From: Nocardia arizonensis
GTDB taxonomy: Bacteria > Actinomycetota > Actinomycetes > Mycobacteriales > Mycobacteriaceae
Reading direction: 5' to 3'
DNA: 64,000 bases
Assembly (NCBI RefSeq): GCF_001310275.1
Contig: NZ_LGYZ01000082.1
Location: 1-64,000, forward strand
Shown here: piece after piece, positions 7,951 through 18,386 of the stretch
Layout: every line of letters begins with the position of its first letter
Numbering within the stretch: the stretch's first letter is position 1
Position numbers and translations under genes: made by a program
Notes under the pieces: model-generated
Told to the model about the DNA's origin: nothing
What the model saw: the letters and a program-made list of their open reading frames with translations, nothing else
Databases searched by the model: none

Positions 7951-9108
7951 CTACGGTGTGGCCGACCAGTGCTCGGCGAATTGCGGGTCGCCTGCGAGAG
8001 GGTCGGACAGTCGCGCCCCCGGTCCGAGTAGCGCGTCCCGACATCCCTCGCGGTAGGTGTCCCACTTGCCCGATACCACGGCGTCGAGGGCGTGCGGATC
8101 GGGATCGCGGTCGAAGACGGCGCGCGCCAGTACCTGGACCGCGAGCCGGGGCGGGATGGCATTGCCGATCTGCTGGGCGATATCGCTGCCCGACCACGGA
8201 TAGTCGGGCGGGAAGGTCTGGAGCCGTCCCGCGTCTCGGATGTCGAGGTGGCGGATGTAGTCGCCCCGCGCGGTCACCATGCGGTTGCGGGAGACCTTGC
8301 CGGTGACCGTGTAGGCGGGTTCGTCGTGGCGGCGACGGCCGCGCGCCTTGGGATCGCCGCCGGTGCCGTAGTTGGAGACGACGACGAATTCCCGGCCCGG
8401 AGCGAGCAGCGGTCCCTGCGGTCGCCAATCCGCCAGATCGGTGTCGCGCGCCGCGACCGCCGCGCCCGGCCGGAAGCTCCGGTGGGTGGCCCGGGGCAGT
8501 CGCGGCTGCCGACGCAGGTGGGCGATGAGGATCGCGCGCCTGCGGGTCTGCGGGACGCCGAACTGTTCGGTGCGCAGGATATCGGCGTGGAAGCGGTAGC
8601 CGCGCGCGGCCAGCACCGCGCCCACGCGCTGCCACACCGGGAGTACGGCGGGCACTTGTTCGAGCACGATCACCTCGTAGGGCCTGCCGTGCACATCCAT
8701 GGCGTCCAGTGCCCAACGCAGCGGTTCGAGCACGAGTCCGGTGCGCTCGTCACGCAACTTCTTCAACTCGACCCGCACGGATCGATCGCCCGCGCCCATG
8801 CGCTCGACGAATCGCAGCACCTCGTCCAATGCCTGGCGCCCGACACCCGATCCGGCCACCGAGAACGTCTGACATGGCGGGCCGCCCGCGAGCACGGTGG
8901 CCTCCGGGAACAGTTCCGGGCCGAGATCGCGCACATCCGCGCGGATGGTCGACAGGTCGGCGGCGTCGCGGGTCGCGACGGCATTGTCGTCCCATTCGAC
9001 GCCGGTGACCGGGATGCCGAGCCACCGCGCGGCGACATCGAGGCCGCCCGGGCCCGCGAACAGATCGATCATCCGGGCCGACGGCGCCGCCCCCGCATCC
9101 GACGACAT
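7951..9108 (-). CDS. Orphan DNA (cytosine-5) methyltransferase
   Basis: A 385-residue m5C methyltransferase that would transfer methyl from S-adenosylmethionine to cytosine in a specific DNA site. Motifs in order: I DLFAGPGG (15-22), IV GGPPCQTFS with catalytic Cys79, VI as LEQV (Glu150, where ENV is usual), VIII QTRRR, IX RRHDEPAYTVTGKVSR and X QIGNAIPP. The stretch between VIII and IX is short, so the recognition domain is compact. No restriction enzyme, Vsr nuclease or mobile gene is next to it; the neighbours are iolG and ilvC. It could be an epigenetic regulator or a leftover restriction-modification half. Confidence 0.9.
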   Translation of the reverse strand: MSSDAGAAPSARMIDLFAGPGGLDVAARWLGIPVTGVEWDDNAVATRDAADLSTIRADVRDLGPELFPEATVLAGGPPCQTFSVAGSGVGRQALDEVLRFVERMGAGDRSVRVELKKLRDERTGLVLEPLRWALDAMDVHGRPYEVIVLEQVPAVLPVWQRVGAVLAARGYRFHADILRTEQFGVPQTRRRAILIAHLRRQPRLPRATHRSFRPGAAVAARDTDLADWRPQGPLLAPGREFVVVSNYGTGGDPKARGRRRHDEPAYTVTGKVSRNRMVTARGDYIRHLDIRDAGRLQTFPPDYPWSGSDIAQQIGNAIPPRLAVQVLARAVFDRDPDPHALDAVVSGKWDTYREGCRDALLGPGARLSDPLAGDPQFAEHWSATP

Positions 9109-9271
9109 GGTCGAAGATCATAACCGCCCGGGTTCGCGGACAGCGGTCGGACCTGCGGCGGCAGGGTGCGCCACGACCGCGATCCATGGGACCGCCACGG
9201 CCCGTGGCACAATCCGTGGCACTTCCACCTCCCGCACGGCCTGTTCGGCAGCAGCTAGCCGTCCGGCGAAC

Positions 9272-9308
9272 GCCGATGGCCCGCTCCGAGTTCGGGCGGG
9301 CCATCGGT
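9272..9308 (-). terminator. Terminator of the ilvBNC operon
   Basis: CCGATGGCCCGC (9273-9284) and its exact inverse complement (9296-9307) form a 12-bp stem with an 11-nt loop, 15 bases after the ilvC stop. Confidence 0.8.
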
Positions 9309-9322
9309 AATCACACCGCGAG

Positions 9323-10930
<1,608 letters not shown>

Positions 10931-10934
<4 letters not shown>

Positions 10935-12883
10935 TCGTTCCCCCGGTTCTGTTCGGCGCCTGCCCGATCGGCGGCATGATCCCTGTTCTGTCCGAGCGCC
11001 TCGTGGATGACGGCGGGCTCGGCGGCCTGCTCGTCGTCATCGAACAGCGGACGGATGCCGCGCGCGGCCATGATCTCGTCGTTGCTGGTGCCCGCGGCGA
11101 CCATCGGCCACACCTGTGCGTCCTTGCCGACGATGAAGTCGATCACCACGGGGCGGTCGTTGATGGACTGCGCCTCGCGGATCGCGGCCTCGACTTCCTG
11201 CTCCTTCTCCACGCGGATGCCGTAGCAGCCCAGCGCCTCGGCCAGTTTCACGAAATCGGGGATGCGAAGGGTGTGCGTGCCGAGATCGGTGTTGGAATAG
11301 CGCTGCTCGTAGAACAGGGTCTGCCACTGGCGGACCATGCCGAGATTGCCGTTGTTGATCAGCGCGACCTTGATCGGCACGCCCTCCACCGCGCAGGTGG
11401 CCAGTTCCTGGTTGGTCATCTGGAAGCAGCCGTCGCCGTCGACCGCCCACACTTCCCGCTCCGGCGCGCCCATCTTGGCGCCCATCGCGGCCGGTACGGC
11501 GTAGCCCATGGTGCCGAGACCGCCGGAATTGAGCCAGGTGCGCGGCTTCTCGTACTTGATGAACTGCGCGGCCCACATCTGGTGCTGGCCGACGCCCGCG
11601 CAGTAGATCGCGTCGGGTCCGGCGAGTCTGCCCAGCGCCTCGATGACGTACTCCGGCGACAGCGAGCCGTCGCTCGGGGCGGTCCAGCCAAGCGGGTAGC
11701 TGTCGCGGATGCCGCCGAGGTACTGCCACCAGGCGGTCAGGTCCAGCTTCGGCGATCCGGCCGGATCCGATTTGAGGGTCTCGATCAGCTCGATGATGAC
11801 TTCGCGGCAGTCGCCCACGATCGGCACGTCCGCGTGGCGGTTCTTGCCGATCTCGGCGGGATCGATATCGGCGTGGATGACCTTGGCGTCGGGAGCGAAG
11901 GAATCCAGTTGACCGGTCACGCGGTCGTCGAAGCGGGCGCCGAGGGTGATGAGCAGATCCGCCTTCTGCAATGCCGCGACCGCGCCGACGGTGCCGTGCA
12001 TGCCCGGCATGCCCATGTTGAGGTGGTGGCTGTCGGGGAAGGCGCCGCGCGCCATGAGCGTGGTGACCACCGGGATGCCGGTCAGCTCGGCCAGTTCCCG
12101 CAGTTCGGCCGAGGCGTCGGCCTTGATGACGCCGCCGCCGACGTAGAGCACCGGCTGCTTGGACTCGGCGATCATGCGGCCCGCCTCGCGCACCTGCTTG
12201 CCGTGCGGTTTGGTCACCGGACGGTAGCCGGGCAGACGCATCTCCGGCGGCCAGCTGAAGGTGGTCTGCCCCTGGAGCACGTCCTTGGGTATATCGACCA
12301 GCACCGCGCCGGGACGTCCCGAGGCGGCCAGGTAGAACGCCTCGGCCATGATGCGCGGGATGTCGACGCCCTCGGTGATGAGGAAGTTGTGCTTGGTCAC
12401 CGGCATGGTGATGCCGGAGATGTCGGCCTCCTGGAAGGCGTCGGTGCCGATCAGGCTGCGACCGACCTGCCCGGTGATCGCCACGATCGGCACCGAGTCC
12501 ATCTGGGCGTCGGCGATCGGGGTGACGAGGTTGGTGGCGCCGGGACCCGATGTCGCCATGCACACGCCGACCTTCCCGGTGGCCTGGGCGTATCCGGTGG
12601 CGGCGTGACCCGCGCCCTGTTCGTGGCGCACCAGCACGTGGCGCACCCGGGTCGAGTCGAAGAGCGGATCGTAGACCGGAAGGATCGCGCCGCCAGGAAT
12701 GCCGAAGACCGTGTCGACGCCGAGCTCCTCGAGCGAACGGACTACCGACTGCGCGCCGGTGACCCGCTCGGGCGGTACCTGGCGGCGGGTAGCCGTCGTC
12801 GCATTCGCAGGGGCTGCCTGCTGATTCGCCGAAGGCGCGGGCCTGCGGGCCGATGGGCCGGGCCGTGCGGTTGGTGCACTCAC
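10931..12883 (-). CDS. ilvB: Acetolactate synthase catalytic (large) subunit
   Basis: A 650-residue ThDP- and FAD-dependent acetohydroxyacid synthase, the entry enzyme of branched-chain amino acid synthesis. Visible are the catalytic glutamate in [30 protein letters not shown], the FAD-domain segment and the C-terminal ThDP motif [15 protein letters not shown] ... [11 protein letters not shown]. Residues 1-36 are an alanine/proline-rich leader of low conservation. The GTG start at 12883 lies downstream of a leaderless leader peptide and attenuator. Homologous to mycobacterial IlvB1, and in the same place relative to ilvN, ilvC and the PH-domain gene. Confidence 0.95.
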
Positions 12884-12999
12884 CGTCTTCGTTCCTAACT
12901 GTTCGTACTAGACCCCGGACAACACTGTTGATGCGGCTTGTTCTGGGCGCTACGGGTGGAACCTATGCGACGCACCCGTGCGGACATTCGCCCGAACAC

Positions 13000-13034
13000 A
13001 AAAAAGCCCCCGTCAGCGCATGGCTGATCGAGGG
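13000..13034 (-). terminator. ilvB attenuator: terminator hairpin with T6 tract
   Basis: On the minus strand a stem CCCTCG(A)TCAGC / GCTGACGGGGG (13034 to 13007, one bulged A and one G-T pair, 5-nt loop) is followed by six T residues (13005-13000). It is the only hairpin I found in this window with a proper T tract. It sits between a leucine/valine-rich leader peptide and ilvB. CGTCAGC just upstream (about 13053-13059) can pair with the 3' arm instead, giving an antiterminator. Confidence 0.8.
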
Positions 13035-13081
13035 TGGCGCGTCGCAACGCGAGCTGACGTATTCGACTCAGGTAGTCAGGC

Positions 13082-13129
13082 TCAACGCTGGACGCGCCGG
13101 CCGAGTACGAGCAACTCGTTTCGATTCAC
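13082..13129 (-). CDS. ilvB leader peptide (leaderless, Leu/Val codons)
   Basis: A 15-codon ORF reads MNRNELLVLGRRVQR from a GTG at 13129 (or two codons earlier at 13135). The run Leu-Leu-Val-Leu plus a later Val are the amino acids made by the ilvBNC operon. The predicted transcription start falls on or next to this GTG, so it would be translated as a leaderless message. Its stop lies about 48 bases before the terminator stem. Ribosome stalling at the Leu/Val codons would expose the alternative pairing that disrupts the terminator. Confidence 0.7.
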   Translation of the reverse strand: MNRNELLVLGRRVQR

Positions 13130-13136
13130 GCGCACG

Positions 13137-13166
13137 ACGTTAAGCGGGAGTGAACCGAAGAGTCAA
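13137..13166 (-). promoter_or_regulatory. ilvBNC promoter
   Basis: TTGACT (13161-13166) and TAACGT (13137-13142) are separated by 18 bases on the minus strand. The -10 box lies 7 bases before the GTG of the leader peptide, placing the start of transcription at the leader codon itself. Confidence 0.65.
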
Positions 13167-13243
13167 ACAGATGACTGCGTGCGTCCCATTATGTGGGACA
13201 GGCGGTTGCTTGTGTCCATTCACCAGGATGCGAGGATGGTTGT

Positions 13244-13783
13244 GTGTCATCACCGCATCAGTCCGTGCCACCGGCTAAATCGTCCCACACCCCGCCCGAG
13301 GGATCGGATACGGGTAGCTCGACGGCCGCCGAGCGGCCCGCGCCTGCCGCCAAGGTCATCCGCGTACCGCGCCTGGCCTTGCTCGGGGTGCTCGTGCTGC
13401 TGCTCGGGGTCTTCTTCTTCTTCGTAGGAGCGCCCGCCTTCCTGTGGGGGCTGCCGGTGCTTCCGCTGGGGGTAGCCGTATGGGTGCTGCGCACGCAGAC
13501 CACCGTCTCGGCGAACGGACTCGACCTGCGGACCGTCTTCGGCTCACGCCACGTGGACTGGGAGCGGGTCAAGGGCTTGCGCATCCCCAAGCGCGGCTTC
13601 GTGCGGGTACACCTCGACGACGATTCGGAACTCACCCTGCCCGCGGTGAGCTACGACCGACTGCGCGATCTGATCACCGCATCCCACGGCCGTATCCCGG
13701 ACCCGTTCGCCGCCGCCGAGCAGGCCGAGGACCGCGCTCGTCGGGCCGCCGAGGAGACCGACGAAGAGCAGCGGCGGGACTGA
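13244..13783 (+). CDS. Cfp6-like membrane protein with PH-type domain
   Basis: About 179 residues: a proline/serine-rich cytoplasmic N-terminus, a hairpin of two membrane helices (ALLGVLVLLLGVFFFFVG and FLWGLPVLPLGVAVWVL) and a bacterial PH domain (RTQTTVSANGLDLRT ... WERVKGLRIPKRGFVRV). The C-terminal tail is rich in Arg and Glu. The GTG at 13244 has GAGGA upstream and is preferred over an earlier in-frame ATG. It corresponds in position and build to low-molecular-weight antigen Cfp6 (Rv3004) of M. tuberculosis, which lies next to ilvB1. Biochemical function is unknown. Confidence 0.85.
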   Translation: MSSPHQSVPPAKSSHTPPEGSDTGSSTAAERPAPAAKVIRVPRLALLGVLVLLLGVFFFFVGAPAFLWGLPVLPLGVAVWVLRTQTTVSANGLDLRTVFGSRHVDWERVKGLRIPKRGFVRVHLDDDSELTLPAVSYDRLRDLITASHGRIPDPFAAAEQAEDRARRAAEETDEEQRRD

Positions 13784-14142
13784 TCACCGGCACGCCCCGT
13801 GATCGCGTCCTCCCACGGGCCGGGCGCGGATAGAGTCGACACGACTCCGCGGACAGGTGCGCGAATCCCGGTGACACACTCCGATGCGCGCGCCGCCGAG
13901 ACGGTTCGGGCGACACGGCCCGAGCAGGCCGCCCGCGCCGACGACACCCTCGCGGCGACACCGATCGCGGACGACCACCCACCGTCACCGAGTCCCGCAC
14001 GGCCGAAGTCCCGCCCGACCGAGCGCCGCCCTACGGCCGCATCACCCCCGACGGGGGCCGCGGACACCGGGAGTACCGTTGGGTGGCCGCCGAGGCAACT
14101 CCGCGCAGTCGCACATCAGCCCAGCGACCCCATCGAGGACCC
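13784..14142. other. Intergenic region before ilvD
   Basis: No convincing gene: the frames open here have atypical composition and no ribosome sites. A short perfect inverted repeat GAGTCG-ACA-CGACTC lies at 13833-13847, overlapping a possible -10 box (TAGAGT at 13831). It could be part of the ilvD control region; nothing else stands out. Confidence 0.4.
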
Positions 14143-15984
14143 ATGCCACCGCTTCGTTCACGCACCACCACCATCGGCCGCAATGCCGCGGGCGCCCGCG
14201 CGCTGTGGCGTGCCACGGGTATGACCGACTCCGATTTCGGCAAGCCGATCGTCGCCATCGCGAACTCCTACACCCAGTTCGTGCCGGGCCACGTGCACCT
14301 CAAGGACGTCGGCGAGATCGTCGCGGAATCGGTGCGCGCCGCGGGCGGTGTCCCGCGCGAATTCCACACCATCGCCGTGGACGACGGCATCGCCATGGGC
14401 CACGGCGGCATGCTCTACTCGCTGCCCTCGCGCGAGATCATCGCCGACTCGGTGGAATACATGGTCAACGCGCACACCGCCGACGCGCTTGTGTGCATCT
14501 CCAATTGCGACAAGATCACCCCCGGCATGCTGAATGCCGCCATGCGCCTCGACATTCCGACCGTCTTCGTCTCCGGCGGTCCGATGGAGGCGGGCAAGGC
14601 GGTCGTGGTCGGCGGCGTCGCCCAGGCACCCACCGATCTCATCACCGCGATCGCGGCCAGCGCGAATCAGGCGGTGTCCGAGGACGGTCTGGGCGAGGTC
14701 GAGCGCAGCGCCTGCCCCACCTGCGGATCCTGCTCGGGCATGTTCACCGCGAATTCGATGAACTGCCTCACCGAGGCGCTCGGACTCGCGCTGCCCGGCA
14801 ACGGTTCGACGCTGGCGACCCACGCCGCGCGCCGCGCCCTGTTCGAGCGCGCGGGCACGATCGTGGTCGATATCGCCAACCGCTGGTACCGCGAGGACGA
14901 CGCCTCGGTGCTGCCCCGCAATGTCGCGAACGAACGGGCCTTCCGCAATGCCATGGCGCTGGACGTGGCGATGGGCGGCTCCACCAATACGGTGCTGCAC
15001 ACCCTCGCCGCGGCACAGGAGGGCGAGATCGATTTCGATCTCGGCACCATCGACGAGATCAGCCGCCGGGTGCCGTGCCTGTCCAAGGTGTCGCCGAACT
15101 CCGACTACCACATGGAGGATGTGCACCGCGCGGGCGGTATTCCGGCCATCCTCGGCGAACTGCGCCGCGCCGGACTGCTCGACGGCGACGTCACCACCGT
15201 GCACACCGCGAGCTTCGACGAATGGCTCGACACCTGGGACATCCGCTCGGGCAAGGCATCCGACGAGGCGATCGAGCTGTTCCACGCCGCGCCGGGCGGG
15301 GTGCGCACCACCGAACCGTTCTCCACCGAGAACCGCTGGTCCTCGCTGGACACCGACGCGGCATCGGGTTGCGTCCGCGACGTCGAGCACGCCTACACCG
15401 TCGAGGGCGGACTGGTCGTGCTGCGCGGCAATATCGCCCCCGACGGCGCCATCCTCAAGACGGCGGGCATCGATGAGGAGCTGTTCTCCTTCGAAGGGCC
15501 CGCCGTCGTGGTCGAATCCCAGGAGGAGGCCGTGTCGGCCATTCTCGGGAAGAAGATCGAGCCCGGTGACGTGATCGTCGTTCGCTACGAGGGGCCGGCG
15601 GGCGGTCCCGGCATGCAGGAGATGCTGCACCCTACGGCCTTCCTCAAGGGCGCGGGCCTCGGCAAGCAGTGCGCGCTCATCACCGACGGTCGCTTCTCCG
15701 GCGGCACCTCGGGTCTGTCCATCGGCCACATCTCCCCCGAGGCGGCCAGCGGCGGCGTGATCGGCCTCGTCCACGACGGCGACCGTATCCGCATCGACGT
15801 CGCGACCCGCACGCTCGAGCTCGTCGTCGACGACGCGGTGCTGGCCGAGCGACGCGCGAAAATGGAAGCCTCCGAACGTCCTTGGCAGCCGGTCGACCGC
15901 GACCGTCCGGTCACCACGGCGCTGCGCGCCTACGCGGCGCTCGCGACCTCAGCCGACAAGGGCGCGGTCCGGCGCGTGCCGTGA
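14143..15984 (+). CDS. ilvD: Dihydroxy-acid dehydratase
   Basis: A 613-residue Fe-S dehydratase that makes the 2-keto acids of valine and isoleucine, the step after IlvC. Cluster-ligand cysteines are in NCDKITPGM and [18 protein letters not shown]; the ILVD_EDD signature GGRFSGG-like segment appears as [21 protein letters not shown]. Length matches the family. The ATG at 14143 ([12 protein letters not shown]) has GAGGAC upstream. It is separate from the ilvBNC operon and on the opposite strand; in M. tuberculosis ilvD lies elsewhere, so this grouping differs. Confidence 0.95.
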   Translation: MPPLRSRTTTIGRNAAGARALWRATGMTDSDFGKPIVAIANSYTQFVPGHVHLKDVGEIVAESVRAAGGVPREFHTIAVDDGIAMGHGGMLYSLPSREIIADSVEYMVNAHTADALVCISNCDKITPGMLNAAMRLDIPTVFVSGGPMEAGKAVVVGGVAQAPTDLITAIAASANQAVSEDGLGEVERSACPTCGSCSGMFTANSMNCLTEALGLALPGNGSTLATHAARRALFERAGTIVVDIANRWYREDDASVLPRNVANERAFRNAMALDVAMGGSTNTVLHTLAAAQEGEIDFDLGTIDEISRRVPCLSKVSPNSDYHMEDVHRAGGIPAILGELRRAGLLDGDVTTVHTASFDEWLDTWDIRSGKASDEAIELFHAAPGGVRTTEPFSTENRWSSLDTDAASGCVRDVEHAYTVEGGLVVLRGNIAPDGAILKTAGIDEELFSFEGPAVVVESQEEAVSAILGKKIEPGDVIVVRYEGPAGGPGMQEMLHPTAFLKGAGLGKQCALITDGRFSGGTSGLSIGHISPEAASGGVIGLVHDGDRIRIDVATRTLELVVDDAVLAERRAKMEASERPWQPVDRDRPVTTALRAYAALATSADKGAVRRVP

Positions 15985-16001
15985 CCGGCTGACGACGACG
16001 A

Positions 16002-16031
16002 GCACGCCCCGGTGCGAACACCGGGGCGTGC
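16002..16031 (+). terminator. ilvD terminator
   Basis: GCACGCCCCGGTG (16002-16014) and its exact inverse complement (16019-16031) close on a CGAA tetraloop, 17 bases after the ilvD stop. Confidence 0.85.
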
Positions 16032-16140
16032 CTCGTCTCGGCGCGCGCGACCATCTCGTCGAGCCCGCGACCGCTGGTATGGTTGGCAAAATCCTTTGTC
16101 CGACAGAGCATCACGGCAAGGGGCGGCGCACGGAGGGGAT

Positions 16141-17457
16141 ATGTCGAGTCTCGACGAACGAATCGACGACGCGCTCAGATGGATGAATCGCAACCAGCTC
16201 AGCGACGGGCACGGCGGTGCGGGCTGGGGATGGGTGCCCGATGTACCACCGAATCCGCAGAATACAGCCGAGGTGGTGTGCGCGCTGGCGGCTCTCGGGT
16301 ACGAGATTCCCCGCTCGGACGAGGTTTCCATGTTGGTCCGACAAGCGGTGGTGCATCGCTATGAAGGCCATGATTGGCCGTTCCAAGCGCCCATCGACCT
16401 AGCCTGGAAACTACGCGCTTTGCACTGCCTTGGGGCCGATCAGGCAGACCCCGATGCCATCGCGTGTCGGCAGGCACTGATCTCGGAACAAGATCAGGCT
16501 ACCGGTGGCTGGCGTATGTCCAGCCAGGCAGGCCCGATATCCATTACCGCGACCGCAACCGCCATACAGGCTCTCATCAGCCCGGCACTTACCGAAGAGA
16601 ACGCCGCGCAATCGATTGTGAAAGCGACCGGCTTTCTGGTGTCGGCCACGATCGACCAGGACCCCCGCATCGAGCCGCTGTACGCCTGTGCGCATGTGGC
16701 TGCAACACTCGCACGTCCCGAGATCGCCGCACTCGGCGGAAAAAGGCTGGAACGCGCCCGGAACCTTGTGGTCGGTCGACTTCTCGACGGCCTACGGCGC
16801 CAAGAGGCCCGCATCGAGGAGGAGGCGTTTCGACGCGGCGATGTCTCCGACACCTGGCGTCATCTGACCTTGCATCTCGCCGTCGGAGCGGTCGTGGCCG
16901 CGGACCAGCGAACGCTCTTCGATCCCGCAGTACGACAGGCTCTGGCGGAACTGCTGGATCTGCAGGAGACCGCTCAGCGCCACGCGCACAGAGGAGGCTT
17001 CAGAACCTCGGCTTCCGGTTTCGTCACTTCATACGCCACCACTCAGGCGCTCGAGACCATGGCGAGCATCCGGGGACTGCTGAACGAGAGCATCAATCCA
17101 GCAAAGGTCTTCGACCTGGTCTGCCGCGCCGATGGCGTCCACCACGCGGACGCGCAACAGCTGTTGTCCGCCCGAGGTCGCCCTATGGTGATGAACAGCC
17201 ACGCCGGTGCGGCGCTGTTGGCAGTGGGTGGACCTGCCGGTTTGACGATCGCTCTGCTCGCAGTGCGCTTCGCCGACGACCTGGGGAAGATCGGCAGCCG
17301 CGCACTGGTCGTGTGGGGCGTCCTCTTCATAGCAACCGGCACGTTCGCCAGCGTCTCGACCCGATTGCCGACCGTCCCGAACGGACGTATCGCGGCAGCA
17401 GTGTTCGCCGCCTACACCGCGGTCGTGCTTCCGGTGGTCACCTTTCTCCTGTCGTGA
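16141..17457 (+). CDS. Membrane-anchored alpha/alpha-toroid (prenyltransferase/squalene-oxidase repeat-like) protein
   Basis: A 438-residue protein of unknown function. The N-terminal two thirds look like terpenoid-cyclase/protein-prenyltransferase toroid repeats, with GGAGWGW early and a second ATGGWR followed by SITATATAIQAL; no DXDD or other clear cyclase acid motif is seen, so catalysis is doubtful. The last 80 residues carry two or three membrane helices (GLTIALLAVRFA, ALVVWGVLFIATGTFA, IAAAVFAAYTAVVLPVVTFLLS). The ATG at 16141 has GGAGGGG upstream. It overlaps the following permease gene by four bases (GTGA), so the two are probably made together. Codon use looks less GC-biased than its neighbours. 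Confidence 0.65.
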   Translation: MSSLDERIDDALRWMNRNQLSDGHGGAGWGWVPDVPPNPQNTAEVVCALAALGYEIPRSDEVSMLVRQAVVHRYEGHDWPFQAPIDLAWKLRALHCLGADQADPDAIACRQALISEQDQATGGWRMSSQAGPISITATATAIQALISPALTEENAAQSIVKATGFLVSATIDQDPRIEPLYACAHVAATLARPEIAALGGKRLERARNLVVGRLLDGLRRQEARIEEEAFRRGDVSDTWRHLTLHLAVGAVVAADQRTLFDPAVRQALAELLDLQETAQRHAHRGGFRTSASGFVTSYATTQALETMASIRGLLNESINPAKVFDLVCRADGVHHADAQQLLSARGRPMVMNSHAGAALLAVGGPAGLTIALLAVRFADDLGKIGSRALVVWGVLFIATGTFASVSTRLPTVPNGRIAAAVFAAYTAVVLPVVTFLLS

Positions 17458-18386
17458 CAAGCACTGGACGGGCAGTCATCCTCTTGGTCGCGGCGACCTC
17501 GCTCTGGGGTGTCTCGAGCGCCTTGATGTCCGCGATCTCCGCACCGAGCCTGGGGGCGGCTGCTCCGGTCGCGGCCGGGGGCGCGCTCGTGATCCTCGCG
17601 GTATGCGTCTTGCGTGGCGATCACCCGTGGCGGACGCTCGCCGCCGACAGGTGGCTCTATCTCGGTCTCGGCATACTCGAAATGACGAACCTTATGCTGT
17701 ATGTCGCGGCGTTGCGCCTTGGGCCGCTCCCGGTGGTGGTGGCTTTGCACCTCACTGCGCCGATGCTCATCATCGTGGCCGAGGTCCTTACCGGGCGGCG
17801 TGGCTTCAACATCTCGACTGTCATTGAATTGGTGTTGGTGTCCACCGCGATCCTGCTGGTGACCGCCGAACAATCCGACCTCGGCGACGCCGCCGCGATC
17901 GGAGCGGGGTGTGCCTTGGCGGTGGCCAGCGCCGCGTGCGTAGCCGGACTGGTCACCCTCGTGGCCAGGCATGCAGCGGGCCGACCGACCATGGCCTCGG
18001 CCGGCCTGCAGCTTCTGATCGCGGCGGGGTTCTGTCTGCCCATGATGGTCTCCAAGCCGCCTTCATATTCTGCGACTATCCACTTGATCGCAGTAGGCGC
18101 GTTTGCTCTGGGCCCCGGATTTGCTCTCTACTGGTGGGCACTGAAAACGCTGGATGCGACGACCGCTGGAATCATCGGGTTGAACGAGGCCGTCGCCGCC
18201 TCCGTCGTCGGGGCGCTGCTGACCAGCACACGAATCACACCCACCACCCTGTTGGCCGGGGGTTTGGTGCTCACGGCCGTGGCTGTTCAGCTCCGCTCCG
18301 GCTCGACGCCTGATGCGCGGCAGCTACGAAAGCCGCGCACGCGAGTGCGTCCTTGTCTCCATTGGGGGTCTCGACCCCACTGTTGA
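17454..18386 (+). CDS. EamA/DMT-family permease
   Basis: About 310 residues with ten predicted membrane helices arranged as two EamA repeats (from VILLVAATSLWGVSSAL and again after the central GLVTLVARHAAG region), typical of drug/metabolite exporters. The substrate is not deducible. The GTG at 17454 overlaps the stop of the toroid gene and has no good ribosome site, so translational coupling is likely. The last 35 residues are polar, basic and cysteine-containing. They run antisense over the 3' end of the TrpF-like gene for 116 bases and may be read-on sequence after loss of an earlier stop. Confidence 0.8.
   Translation: MTSTGRAVILLVAATSLWGVSSALMSAISAPSLGAAAPVAAGGALVILAVCVLRGDHPWRTLAADRWLYLGLGILEMTNLMLYVAALRLGPLPVVVALHLTAPMLIIVAEVLTGRRGFNISTVIELVLVSTAILLVTAEQSDLGDAAAIGAGCALAVASAACVAGLVTLVARHAAGRPTMASAGLQLLIAAGFCLPMMVSKPPSYSATIHLIAVGAFALGPGFALYWWALKTLDATTAGIIGLNEAVAASVVGALLTSTRITPTTLLAGGLVLTAVAVQLRSGSTPDARQLRKPRTRVRPCLHWGSRPHC

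Noticed and set aside
10976..12898. 640-residue plus-strand frame across ilvB
   Set aside because: Long open antisense frames are normal in GC-rich genes; the protein has no recognisable fold and ilvB is certain.
13799..14224. 141-residue plus-strand frame before ilvD
   Set aside because: It overlaps the ilvD start in another frame, has no ribosome site and looks like random GC-rich coding.
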